Numbered from the stretch's first letter, positions 21,194 to 32,789 are shown. The stretch is DNA of 64,000 bases from Papaver somniferum (GCF_003573695.1 NC_039362.1:114245120-114309119); one strand, 5' to 3'. Numbers and translations are program-made. The notes: generated from the sequence alone by a model not told the origin.

Positions 21194-21650
21194 GTTCAGA
21201 TATTTTTATATCAATAACAATAGTTGATCCAAATAAAAATAAAACCAACAGTATAAGTTGATCCAATTTAGGGGATCAACAACGGTAGTTGATCCAAAAA
21301 AAAAGGATCAACAATGAAAGTTGATCCATGTAAATGGAGTGAGCTTGGCGTGAGTCGAACACGCATCATCTGTCGTGGAGTCAGTCATGATACCATTGCA
21401 CACTACAAGTTCAACATTGGAAGGAATTTACATAATTTAAACTACAAGCATGATCATACTTATCCAAGGAAAATATTGTCAACAATAGGAGTTGAAAGGA
21501 TCAACAACAGTAGTTGATCCCATAAAAAATTGGGTCAATAACAGGAGTTCATCCCATAAATGGATCAACAATCGTAGTTGATCCCATAAAAGTTTGGGTC
21601 AACAATAGGAGTTGATCCATAAATGGGATCAACAACAGTAGTTGATCCCG
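21194..21650. repeat. Array of 23-bp palindromes GGATCAAC-N7-GTTGATCC
   Basis: About ten copies of an imperfect palindrome of the form GGATCAACAACAGTAGTTGATCC. The best are at 21,272, 21,305, 21,498, 21,561 and 21,628; alternate copies (21,533, 21,596) have GGGTCAA at the left arm. They are joined by CATAAA-type spacers. The array is interrupted by the tRNA-like sequence at 21,341-21,412. Each unit can form an 8-bp-stem hairpin. Confidence 0.85.
21341..21412 (-). pseudogene. tRNA-Trp(CCA)-like pseudogene
   Basis: The 72-nt minus-strand sequence folds as a cloverleaf. The acceptor GAACTTG/CAAGCTC pairs 6 of 7, the T arm GCGTG-TTCGACT-CACGC is perfect, the D loop has GCAATGGTA, and the anticodon loop CTCCACG gives CCA with U33. 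The discriminator base is A. From memory, plant tRNA-Trp has the same D-loop and T-arm words and anticodon loop CTCCAGA. The anticodon stem here has two A-A mismatches (27-43 and 31-39) and the D stem is weak, so it is probably a dead copy. It lies in the palindrome array of a DNA transposon, not among tRNA genes. Confidence 0.7.
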
Positions 21651-21801
21651 TAAAAATTGAAGTAACTAGGTTTACAGAAAGGACAATTGCTATACCTGGA
21701 ACACCATCAACAAATGCAACCAAAATCACACCCAGTCTCCACCACAATCACACTCAAACTCCACCACCAACATCACCACAAACATCACCAATATTTATTA
21801 A

Positions 21802-22034
21802 AAAACACCACCAACCACAAAAACATCACCAACCCCACTGAATCTATTAGCAAAAAGACTACTACCAACACACACTAATGTAACTCCTGTACTAATGTAC
21901 ACACCACCACCTTCACCAGCACATGAAACTCCTACACCAGAATACATGACACCACCAGCACCATATTCCTACACAACTCAACCACCAACAATTATGTACC
22001 CCACACCACCTTGCTACTTCAAGTCACCACCACC
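21802..22034 (+). pseudogene. Extensin-like proline-rich frame, cut by LINE
   Basis: A frame open from 21,802 encodes KTPPTTKTSPTPLN... and then VLMYTPPPSPAHETPTPEYM...PPAPYSYTTQPPT...CYFKSPPP, typical of extensin or proline-rich cell-wall proteins (TPPPSP, SPPP). The LINE entered within the final proline run. After the LINE the duplicated target reads AAGTCACCACCA... in the same sense and gives KSPPPPPP and a TAA at 27,886-27,888. So the ancestral frame ended only a few codons beyond the insertion. An upstream TAA (21,799) and frame changes mean the whole gene is not intact. Probably captured by the surrounding DNA element. Confidence 0.45.
22019..22034. repeat. LINE target-site duplication, left copy
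   Basis: TCAAGTCACCACCACC, identical to 27,860-27,875; 16 bp is in the usual range for L1-type target-primed insertion. Confidence 0.88.
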
Positions 22035-22131
22035 TTTTTTTCTTTGATAAGTCAAAAATTGTATTAATAGATAATAAAATTTACAAGAGTTGTTTACAAG
22101 AAAAGAGGCATAAGCCCCAAAAACTTATAAA

Positions 22132-25100
22132 CTATTTGAATCTATAATAAGCAACATGTGGGTATTCCACTGAAATCAAAAAATGAGGCCTTCCATCAAA
22201 ATGAACTTCAACTTCATTATCAAGGAAACACCCTCTTTTTGCCATGGTATCCGCTGAAAAATTAGCCTCATGGAAAGTGTGTATGAATCTAATGGCATCA
22301 TAGCTTTGACAAACTGCTGACCACCTGGGTCTTGCAAACCAAGGTAAGATGTTACTTTTAAACGCCTCAACCACACTAGCCGAGTCTGATCTGATGCAAA
22401 TGCGACGAAATCCCCATCTTGTAGCCCATTCAAGTCCCACCAGAATTCCATATAATTCAGCTAAAGAGTTGGTCGTTAATCCTATACCAATGGACATAAC
22501 ACCAATAACGTTACAACTAGCATCCCTAGCTACCACTCCAGCTCCGGCTACACCGGGACTGCCCCATCGCAGCACAGTTGTAACTCATTGTGATATGGAG
22601 GTTGCCAAAAGCATTCCACCGGCTGAAGAATCTTCACACTCCTATGCTTCACACGAAAGTAATCCAGCAGAATAACGTCTTCAGGGCAGTTGCGCATGTG
22701 ACCTTTGAGACGAATCGAATAATCTTGAATTAACTTCAAAACACGCTTGAAGAAAACACTCTAGTTCGCTTGTTTATGTTCGAAAACAGCTTTGTTTCTG
22801 ACGGCCCAAAGTTCTGATCTGATCACCAGGTTTGCCAGTAGCCACAGGTCACGAATCATTCGACTCCTACTCCGAGTAGCCTTGTAAGAAATCAAAAGAT
22901 TAAAGTTAGCATTAATACCAAAAACGGATGAAATCCAATTCCAAGCACGAGAAGCAAAACTGCACTGAAAAAGGATGTGTTCCAGAGTCTCTTCTGTAGT
23001 TCCACAAAGAGAACATTTGTTCGCTAGATGGATTTTAAATCTATCTCTGATAAGGTCATATGTGGCGCAAGCTTTACGTATGAACTTACAATTTTGAGCA
23101 GCTAATGTTGGATGAATCTCTTTTCTCCAAATGAGAGACGCCCCATCCAGCATACTATATTTCTGCCGAATAAAAATTTTGGCTGAGCTAACAGTGAATT
23201 GCCCTTTGTATTCCGGCATCCAAATTCGAGTATCCTCCCCTCCAACTGGATTTGGAAGCTGATTAACATCTAAACGCGCAGCAAGCAAAAGATTCAAATG
23301 AACATCAGGGATCACCCATTGGTTCTCAACCAAAACATCACTTACCAAAACAGTTCTGTGAAGTGAATGATCATTTAAAATATCTGCAACACACTTATTA
23401 CCATGCCAAGCATCATAGTAAAGAGAAGTAGACCTTCCATCACCCGGCTGAACTTTAGTGTTAGAATCAACTAGTTGGTGCACCTTCCGAATACCAGGAA
23501 GAATAGAAGATTTAACACTAAATTGTTTGATACAACCATTTCTCCCAAAGAATTTAGCTCGTAAAAAACCAGCCCATTTCTTATTAGAAGTACGAATATT
23601 CCACCAAAGTTTCATGAGAAGAGTTGTATTAATAGTAGCCATACGAGGTAACCCAAGGCCCCCCTCCTCAAAAGGGCAACAGATTTTATCGAAAGAAACT
23701 ACAACAGTGCGACTAACATTTGAATCTCCCGACCAAATAAAGTTCCTTATTGCTCTTTCACATTGAAGAATGAATTTCCGTGGCCAACGATAGATAGCCA
23801 TGTTGTGAATAGAATAACTGGCAATAACAAATTTAACCAAAATAATACGGTCATGAAAAGATAAATGTCTTCCCTTCCAACCAGCCAACTGAGATTTAAT
23901 CTTCTCAACCACATTTTCAATGTGATGATATTTAACCGAGCCTGGCATAATTTGAACTCCCAAGTAACGGTCTGGAAAAGTAGCAACACTCATCCCTAAA
24001 TAATCAGCAAGATAAGTTCTTCTACTCAGAGAACCACCACCATAATTTATCTTACTCTTTTGACGACACACAGTTTGGCCAGATGCGCGTTGGTATTTAC
24101 CCAATAAGTCCACCAGGTTATGTAGACTCTTTAGATTTCCCTTGGAAAAAATCATAATTTCATCAGCAAAGAAAAGATGAGTAGGAGAAATGCTACCTCT
24201 TGTAACCATAGGGGTCATTTTCTTCTCACTAAAAAACTTCGTAATATTTCTGCTAAGAATGTATTTAATCAGAACAAAAATCAAAGGAGAAAGAGGATCC
24301 CCTGGACGTAAACCTCTATTAATTTTGAAATAGCCCTCAGGATTACCATTCAGAAGAATAGAGATTTTAGCAGAATTAAGGATATTAAAAATCCAAGAAC
24401 ACCACTGATCGGAAAAACCATATCTACGAAAAACTTCTAACACAAATGACCAACTCACCGTGTCAAAAGCTTGAGATATATCAAGTTTAAGACCAATGTT
24501 GCCATCTTTGCGTTTTAGATGAAGCTCATTGACCATCTCAGAAGCCAAACTAATGTTCTCATGGATATTGCGTCCCTTCATAAACGCCACCTACTCTTCA
24601 GATACAAGCTTATCCAAAACACTACCAAGTCTAGTAGCTAGGATCTTAGTAAAAATTTTGAAGAAAAAATTACTAAGCCCAATCGGACGAAAATTACGAA
24701 GATTATTAGCCCCTCTTACCTTGGCCAGAAGAATGATAAGGCTAGAATTCACACCATTCGGAATATGACCAGTACCCCAACAATGAAACACATCCTTAAC
24801 CAAGTCATCTTGGATAATATCCCAACAATGACGATAAAAACACCCAGAAAAGCCATCCGGACCTGAAGCACTGTCAGCTCCTAAATCAAAAACCCCTTGT
24901 TTGATTTCTTCAGGCGAAGGAATTTTGTCCATGGCAAGACTTTCCTCAGCAGTAATGGAATCATGAACAAAATCAAATAAATCCATATCATAATCCAACT
25001 TATGTCCATTAAATTTCTCCTCCACATGGTTGCGCAGCTGGTCATAATCAGAAATAGTAACTCCATTGTTATCCACTAACTCGGAAATAGTGTTTGAACT

Positions 25101-26201
25101 CCTTCGGATGCGAATACTATTGTGAAAGAAATTGGAGTTGCTTGATCCCTCAACAAGCCACTGATTTCTAGAATTTTGCTTAAGCATTGTGGTGTGCTGA
25201 AGCCTGGTTTCGCCAAGAGTATTCATAGCATCCTTCATAATATTAAGTTTAGCAATATCAGTTGGATCTTCATCTGAGATGCGCGCAGCAGTTTCAAATC
25301 TCAACTGATCCTGTTTTAAACGAGAGTGAATGTTGCCGAAAACCAACAAATTTCATTCCTTTATAACCCCTTTCAACCTCTTCAACTTGTACGAAAAAAT
25401 AAAGTCTGGTAAACCATGCACTGGCATATTCCAACTGTCATGAACCATACGAATGAAATCTGAATGCAAAAACCACATCTTTTGCATTCTAAAAGGAGCT
25501 CTCTTAGGACGAGCAACCACAAAAGGATAACCCAACAGAGTAGAATGATTCGAGACTTCTCTAGGAAGCGCTTTATATCGCCAGTTTTCATACTTTGCCA
25601 GCCAAGCAGAATTAATAATTGCTCTATCAAGTTTACTTATAATTCTATCAGAGCCCGATTGTCTATTAGTCCAAGTGAACTTGGTACCCAGAGAATCGGC
25701 TTCGAAAAAATTGTTATCATCCATCCAGTCACTAAAATCATTGACAGCCGAGGTCCTAGGCTCCAGACCCCCCTTCTTCTCATCAAGACGCAAAATACAA
25801 TTAAAGTCTCCCATGACCAGTCAGGGAGTACTTGTATCTTGCATATTAAGCTGCTGCCAAAGCCTTCTACGAGTAACTTGAACATAACTAGCATGCACAA
25901 AAGAGATATGAACTCCCTCAACCTCAATAGTAATGGATTGCTTACTCATATTAACTACAGAAGGAATTATTTCATTTAAAAAACAAACCCAAAGATTAGC
26001 AATACTGGAAACAGAAGAATTATGAATAATATCTGGAGAAAAACCTTCCATCTGAAGTCTTCTTCCAAAGTTAGACGAACACGCTACCTTTGGTTCAGCA
26101 AGACAAAAAATATTTAGCTTGAATTCCCTTATTAAATCTCCAATCTTACAATGTGTTGCCTCACGCGCAACACCGTTTATATTCCAAAACAACACCCGCA
26201 T
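22132..26201 (-). pseudogene. LINE copy 1 ORF2: endonuclease-RT-zf-RNase H
   Basis: ORF2 would nick the target DNA and reverse-transcribe the LINE RNA at the nick. Starting at the ATG (MRVLFWNINGVAREA) the domains are an AP-type endonuclease (WNING; GDFNCILRLDEKKGG; SNHSTLLGY, where SDH is usual) to about 25,500; a reverse transcriptase with DGFSGCFYRHCWD, FRPIGLSN, VAFMKGRNIHEN, LKLDISQAFDTVSW and RGLRPGDPLSPLIF (24,850-24,000); a zf-RVT region (CKFIRKACATYDLI, CSLCGTTEETLEHILFQC); and an RNase H (ELYGILVGLEWATRWG) at 22,575-22,132. In-frame stops lie near 25,818, 25,350, 24,593 and 22,763, and a frameshift near 22,570. The catalytic FADD reads FADE at about 24,165. Dead. Confidence 0.92.
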
Positions 26202-26254
26202 AATTAAAACTTGGGGGTTTGATTCTTATTTAGCTTAGCTGTTTTAGCATAATT

Positions 26255-27733
26255 TTAGGAGGGATTGAGACCTGGAGAAGAGCCCCGTCGAGCACGAATT
26301 CCTAACTGCAAATTCTCCTTAGTGTCAGACAGAGAATCCATATCCTTCAAGGAATTTATTTTTGCTTGTAGAGCAATTAACTGTCGGTACTTTGCTTGCC
26401 TAGCTGCTTCATCAATCTTTCCAAGCACCGTAGTTTCCTTGCCACTGCTATCACCCAGTATATTAAACCTATTATGAGAGATGTATTCCGAGCTTTCTTC
26501 TAGAGCATCACACAAAGGTGTAGACGAAGATGCAGCTAAAATCCTATCAGAATGTGGAATTCTAGTTCTTTCCAATTCGATATTCCCATCTGACTTAGTG
26601 TTCAGGACAGAAGTACTCATTGACCTTGCGTTACTAACTAAAACTGAATGCGACAAAATGACCTGCTTTTTTTTCTCAAACTCAGCAGAAGCCAAGCGCA
26701 ATGCAGCTTCGGATTTTGCGAAGTCATCTTGCAACTGTTGTTCCAACTCAACAACGTCTCTAATGCTCACGATTTCATTAACTTCAAAGGATATTGATGG
26801 ACCTTTCCCAGCTTGTGCAGGTACTTCAGGGACAACAGGAATGTTAGGAGAATTCTTTCCTTTCTTCCTTCTTCTAGCTTCTTGCCATTCATTTCCAGCA
26901 TTAGGGTCCGAGCCATGTTGGGTATTTTGAGGAGGAACTGTAGCAAGCTGATTTGAGCTGCAGAGCTTTTTGTAGGGTTTTTCTGCTTCTTGCGACATTC
27001 AGAGTCTGAGTGACCAAGAATATTACATTTTGAGCAAAATTTTGGCTTTTTAAGGATCTCAAAAGGTTGCCAAAATTCTAATCCTCCAACTGTAACATGT
27101 ATACCATTTGTGTCTAGCTCTGCAAAATCAATATCAATAAGTATTGATGCGAAGTGGCCATACTCGTGAGCCAGCGTTCTTTTGTCAACCACAACTGGAT
27201 TACCCAAAGATTTTCCCATAGCCAAAATAGTTTTTTCAATCCAAAACTCAATTGTTAATCCCGGGAATTTAACCCATACAGTGGCTCGAGAAGTTCTCTG
27301 CTTATCTGGATCGAAACTAGGGTACCATTCCATTAGATTTAGGTTTTGTTGTGCAACAACCCATTTTTCAGCTTCTAAAATCCTTGATTTATCTTCTTCT
27401 GTTTGTAACTTGATGATAAAAAAAACCTCTATTCAGCGGTAGAAACTGAACACGATCTTCACCCAACTGCCATTGAAGCGCTAGGTTTTTCTCCACATCA
27501 GAAAAAACAAGATCGTTAAAATCCAGCCTACCTATTAGGCTAAACTTCCAAATCGCGCATCCTTCCAAGTACATCTCCTCCGGAATCACAACAGCAGGCT
27601 TACCCTCTTTTGTTGTAGGGTTCGGCAACATAGTTAAATCAACAATGGTTTTTGGTAAAGTCTTTTTCCCCTTGAGACGATCAGCATACGTTAATAACTT
27701 AACAGCTTGGGTAGGATCAGGAAGATCCCCCAT
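26255..27733 (-). pseudogene. LINE copy 1 ORF1 (DUF4283, zinc knuckle)
   Basis: ORF1 encodes the RNA-binding partner of ORF2. It starts MGDLPDPTQAVKLLTYADRL at 27,733. A DUF4283-like part follows (LIGRLDFNDLVFSDVEKNL, FPGLTIEFWIEK), then the CCHC knuckle CSKCNILGHSDSEC near 27,020, and a charged C-terminal half with a coiled coil (VVELEQQLQDDFAKSEAALR). It ends 53 bp before ORF2. Two frameshifts, near 27,410-27,335 and near 26,990, split it into three frames. The plus-strand LINE copy has the same protein. Confidence 0.88.
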
Positions 27734-27859
27734 CTCGAATCACCAAGAAGTGATCGAGAATAAAAAAATCTAAAAGTTTGAAAAATCCTAAAAAAATCGC
27801 CAGAGAGCCAAAAAAATTAGGAGAGAGAAAAAGTTTGGAAAACTGAGGACCCCGGTTTG

Positions 27860-27875
27860 TCAAGTCACCACCACC
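27860..27875. repeat. LINE target-site duplication, right copy
   Basis: TCAAGTCACCACCACC, identical to 22,019-22,034. Downstream it continues as the CACCACC run that closes the proline-rich frame with TAA. Confidence 0.88.
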
Positions 27876-27888
27876 ACCACCACCATAA

Positions 27889-28571
27889 GTCCACTAATCC
27901 CATAAGCCATAGTTTCCATAACAACAAGCAATCATTAAAAAAATAAAAATTTCTATCGGCAATTGATTCAAGTAGATGATAAAGCCATGTTGCAAATTGA
28001 AACCTAATTCTATAAAATCGACGATTAAAAGTAAGTTGAGGTAAGGTTCATCATCAACTACAATAACCCCAACCAATCTCAAAACAAAAACAGAAAATAG
28101 ATTCACATACATACCTCTTCCACCACCGCGACCACTAGAACCACCACCATCATCATAAGCTCTTGAGCTTCAGTAATTCGAAGAATTTAAACCCTAAAAT
28201 TACTAGAAATCAAAACCTATGATCATATCTCGATATACTTAATCTAATAATTTAATCTTTAGAAGAAGAAGGTCCTCTCTGGTGCTGATAGTTGTCGTCC
28301 GAATCCGAATCAAGTTGGCGACGGTGAAGGTGGTAGTAGTTGCAGAGGCGGTGATGGTAGTGGGGATGGCCGGAGAATGAAGAGATACAGAATAAAAAAG
28401 AAAACTGATGTGAAATGAAAGGAAAGATGAAACGAGATCTCGACTGATACAAGGGGTATTTTTGGGAATATAATCAAATGGGTTTTCTTTCGGATGATAT
28501 AGGGATATAAATATTAGTTGGTAAGGATATTTTTGAAGCCCTTAAAAGTAAGGACAATCGTATAATTTCCT
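27889..28571. other. Right arm of inverted-repeat element
   Basis: No convincing gene. A GGTGGTGGTTCTAG...GGTGGTGGAAGAG stretch on the minus strand (28,112-28,150) is followed by GTATGTATG, which looks like a glycine-rich exon end with a splice donor. Further right, a minus-strand frame without ATG (28,252-28,452) is His/Ser-rich. These could be captured gene pieces. The last 60 bp are the terminal inverted repeat. Confidence 0.35.
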
Positions 28572-28579
28572 CAATTTTA

Positions 28580-30370
28580 CATAACCCTAAATCTAGAATT
28601 TCTCCTTTCATTACCAATTGCTTGAGTTTCAGAGGAAACAAAAATTGGAAAATGGTTGCGCCATTAATGGTCGAGATCGACGGAGAGAAACATGTAGTTA
28701 CAGCTGATGACTGATGGCATTTGAAGAACCAGAGCGAGAAATGGAGACCGTTGTTGTTGATTTGAGAGAGGGAATCGAAAGTTTATGAAGAATCAACTGA
28801 TGGTTTGTGTAAATCGAAGTTTTGGAGAAGCTGTGAGGAAATTCAGTAGAAGGAATGGGTTTGAGTTTGAGTTAAATGGTTCTGTATTGGTCTCGGTTTA
28901 CAGGTTAGGGTTTTGTTGAAAAGATGATGAGAAATTGGGGGTCTGCTGTTGAAGTGAAGAGATGAGAGTTCTTGGTAGTGATTTGGTAGCTCTTAAATGT
29001 CAAAGATGAATTCAAAGAGTTAGGGTTGAGCTGTCACAACAAAAGGAAATTGAAATGAAAGAGATATTGAACTGAAATGGGTTTTGTGGTGTTGGGTTTT
29101 AATGGATTTGATTGTTTATTTTGTTCCTAGGTTATGACTGAGATGGATTTGTTGATGGAAGTGGTGACTGCAAGATGAACTGAATGGTGGTGATGAATTT
29201 GGTGGTATGCTTGTGGAAATTGCAGATTGAGAAGACTAGAATAGTTGGGTTTTGATTTGTTGGATGGAATTGCTGGTTTAGATGTATATTTAGGAAAGGA
29301 AGTGCAATTGCAGAAGCTGAAGTTGTGAGAGATGGCTTGAACTGAGAAGGTGTTTGAATCTGGTGCTATATTGAAGGGTTTAGGTTGATTCAGCCGAGAG
29401 GGACTTGTGTGTTTACTGAAGTTAAAAGGATGGGTTATTGTAGCTGATGTATTAAGTTGCAGGTGATGTTGCAGTCAATGGTAATGGAGTTAGCTTAGTC
29501 TCTGGTGTTCAAATGAAGTTGATGTTGTATAGATAAATGTTACGACAGGTATTTGAGTTACAATGGAAGAATATGATGTAGCAGGAGGTTTAAGGATAAT
29601 GCTGATGTTGGTTGTTTTTTGTTGCAGCTGGGATTTGAGTCGAATCTTAAGACTAGAGGATGGAACTATAGCCGACTGATTGAATTATGAGAAAAGTTGG
29701 TAAGGGTTTAAAGATGTTGATATTGATGATGAGTTAGTGGACTTGAGATGAAGGAATTTTAGATGTATGTTTAGGGTACATGGAATGACTTTGCAGGAAA
29801 GAGTTGCAGCTGCAATTGCAGGGACCTATGGACTTGAATGGAAGATGCAGATGGAATTGTGTGAAGATATAAAATAATGGTGGTTTGGTGTTGCTGTGGT
29901 TGCTAGTGAATGGCAGAGTTGTGCAGGTCGAGAGTGCAGCTGAGTAACTAGTGCAGTGGACTTGAGAAGTGCAGTTAGAGAATTGAAGTAGAGTTGGCAG
30001 GTTATTGAGGAAATGATTATAAAGATGCAAGAGAAGCTCAGCTAGGTAGTTATGTACTGCAGAATTGCAGGATGGAGCAATGATCACGCAATATTAGAGC
30101 AAGGCCGTGCAAGATGGCTTTGAACAATGACCCACTTAGACCAGTCAGCTAGCTGACTCTAGTTCTGACTCACTCATCTGATTCATGACAGCACCGATTT
30201 GACTCATTTTGACTCGGTTGACTTCTCGAGTTGACTCATTTGACCGGTGATCGGTTGACTTTTATGGTCATCTGAAGTTATTTTCCTGCTAGTTTCCGGT
30301 CAACTTTTAGTACTTCCGGAGACAGTTTTGAGTAGATTTTTTACATCGATTCTTCTCACATATGGGCTTC
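28580..30370 (+). mobile_element. Athila-type gypsy LTR, plus strand, second part
   Basis: Continues the LTR begun at 20,321. AAAATTGGAAAATGGTTGCGC (28,640) corresponds to the reverse complement near 39,745, and GAATCGAAAGTTTATGAAGAATCAACTGATGG to that near 39,510. Toward its end are TTGACTCATTTGACCGGTG-type words shared with 37,860-37,900 in reverse. It stops at ...CACATATGGGCTTC where the minus-strand LTR begins at 30,371. No gene is seen. Confidence 0.65.
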
Positions 30371-32789
30371 TGATGCGTGTCGTAACCACAACAAATTAGT
30401 GAATATTTTTCCACTCAATTACAAAGTAATATGGTGGTAGTTAAGTTCGTTCCCACGAGGAGCAAGAGGTTTTAGTTGTCTTATAATGTCACAAAGGGGG
30501 GTTTTGGTTTTAGATTTTATAAAGCAAAATAAATAAACAAAGCAATTAAAAGATAAAGGACAATCAATAAGAGAAATACGATCAAAGAATCCTTCTTCGT
30601 TGCAAAACAATGATTCAAGTTATGTTCTTTTCCACTTCTTATTAGTCACAGATTGTCACCAACCGTAGATATAGCAGCTAGATCAGTGCTAACCCTTAAA
30701 TCCCTTGTATCACCGGATACGGAAGTTCTCGACTACCGGATTTTATTTACCAAACCACCTAGTAGTAGATCACTCAAGATGTAATTTAGTTAAACGCATT
30801 AAGATTTATGAATTTATTAGGTTGATATTAGTAGTTAGACTCTTAGATCAAGGTCTACTAGCTAACGTTTTTTTCACACACAATTGCTCCACGGAATTCC
30901 TCTGCAAGGTCTCGTGTTTTCTACTTATGTAAATAGTCAAGAAACGATTACTTATCCCCCAACTTTCACTAGCTTTAGATCAAATTAACAAATCAATTTA
31001 GCGTGCACTCTAAACAATCTATCAATCAATCATAAACACTCTTATTAGTAAAAACAAACGATAATCATGTGAAAACTTCAAAGTAGATTTAAAACAAAAC
31101 TCAAAACATGTTAAGAACTAGGAATTCATCCCAAATCAATAAGAAAATTAGCTACTCATGCTAAGGAGTTCACACAAAGAATAAAGAAAAGAGAAGTGGT
31201 ATGTGTATAAAGGTGTAAAAGTGTGTATAGATAAATAGAGAACTTCTCTATTTACAGGCTTCAATTTGCTTGCAATCCTCTTAGGAATAGACTCCCTTTC
31301 CTTTAGCAATTCAATTTCCAAGTTCAAGTCTTTATCAAATCCTCCATCTTCTTTTTCCAAATCCAAGCTCAATTCTTCATCCAATTCCAAGTCCAAGTCT
31401 CCAAACCCATGAGTTTAGAATACTCTTCACAAAATTATGCACATATTTGTCCGCCGGAAAAGTTCTCGGTATCACCGGAATCGACCGGAAAAGTCGTTGT
31501 CGATCACCTGAGATTCTTCTCTGCTGAAGGAATATTCTGTCATATATAACTGTCAAACTGATGATCTTCTATTAGTCAATTGGGTCAAGGTCTGAGTCAG
31601 TGAGTTGGATCATCATCGACTATTCCTCTGGATCTTGAGTCAGGTCACTGGAATCGGGACGTCGGCCGAGTTTCGGTTGTTTTCTGGTGTTTTCCCGGCC
31701 AACTTCAGGCCTTTCTTCTTTCCTGTAACAAATTCCTACACATACATCTATGCAGAATACTCGTTCATTCACAGTTCAATTCTTTTCTTCTGCAGCAACT
31801 CATTCATCACCAGCTTTCATCTTCATCCAACTCAATTCTGCACCACCAACACAGTGCTCGTTCTCTGATCAATAGCAGCAACAACAGCTTACTAAACCCC
31901 ATTTCTGATGCTCAAAATCTTCCCATCTCCCTCGTAATCAATAATTAATGTCAGCAACATCTCGTTCAAGACTGAACTCGAAATCCTAACATTAGATCTC
32001 AAAGCAACAAACACCACCAACATATTTCTCTATCAGCAGTAACATCAGCCTGCAGTTCATCTTCGAATTCAATCAGAACCCACGAACCCATTTCAACTCG
32101 TTGCTTTGTCTCTCAATAGAATCTTTGAACTCAGTTCATCATCATCTCCATCTGAATCTCAGATCGGCAACACATACCAACAAACCCTGATCTGATTTCA
32201 AACCCATCATTTAGCAGTTCAATCTTCTCTTTACACTCTGAATTTCTTCAAATCGACAACAGCAGCTCTATCTCTTTATCCTTCTCCATGAATCGATCCC
32301 ATCATCTCTGTCTCCATCGATCTCCCCAGTTCTGATTCAAATATCTCTCATAAATTCTCTCAATCTCTCGATTTCACAGCAGCAGCTGTGCTGCTTTTCT
32401 TCTTTCATTCATTCAGGTGAAGTAATGATTGAGAAGAATGAGTGTTAGGCTTGTTTGGGTGGATGGTTACACCCCAGGGATAGGGACCACCCCACTCATT
32501 AGATAAGGGCCATCCTGATTGGCAACCCCTTAACCACAGCTGACTGTCTTTAATTATTCTCCAATAGAGAGTCGCCCCTTAACCTTGATCGGGTTCCATA
32601 TAGTGTTCTCCATGGAAATGATAATTATTCCCTTCTTGTTCAAATTGTGTAATTTCTTCTTCTTTTCCTGCGTGCGACTCCAGAGTAACTATAAAACTCA
32701 AAACAAGCATAAAATACATAATTCACACGAAAAATAGCAAAGAAGGCATAAACAATAGATCGTAAATAAGGTGTATTCTACACATATCA
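30371..32789 (-). repeat. 3' LTR of element E
   Basis: 2,419 bp. On the minus strand it begins TGATATGTGTAGAATACACC and ends GACACGCATCA. The reverse-oriented 30,371-31,270 part matches 35,859-36,778 almost base for base. A proline-poor, AT-rich unstructured LTR; reading frames within it (for example 31,148-31,396 minus) are not conserved as genes. Confidence 0.85.

Larger units (their letters stand above)
22035..27859 (-). mobile_element. Full-length L1-type LINE (copy 1), minus strand
   Basis: A 5.8-kb element with a 126-bp 5' leader, ORF1, ORF2 and a 3' end of TTGACTTATCAAAG plus a short A-rich tail, flanked by a 16-bp target duplication. The 3' end matches that of the plus-strand copy at 51,459 (TTTTTGACTTATCAAAAAAA). 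Both ORFs are broken. It landed in the proline-rich frame of the inverted-repeat element. Confidence 0.92.
20840..28571. mobile_element. Terminal-inverted-repeat DNA element, carrying a nested LINE
   Basis: The ends share an imperfect inverted repeat: left TGTCCTTACTTTT (20,872 on), right reverse complement TGTCCTTACTTTT (28,548 back), with ATATCCTTA further in on both. It splits an Athila-type LTR, and CAATTTTA occurs on both sides (20,832-20,839 and 28,572-28,579), consistent with an 8-9-bp duplication. Without the LINE it is about 1.9 kb. No transposase is visible. It carries proline-rich frames, a palindrome array and a tRNA-like sequence, so a Mutator-like or hAT-like non-autonomous element that has picked up DNA is plausible. 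Superfamily unresolved. Confidence 0.55.

Noticed and set aside
21341..21412. A functional tRNA-Trp gene
   Set aside because: Two mismatches in the anticodon stem, a weak D stem and a position inside a transposon make a dead copy more likely.
25464..25979. 171-codon plus-strand frame opposite the LINE
   Set aside because: Antisense shadow of the ORF2 endonuclease region.
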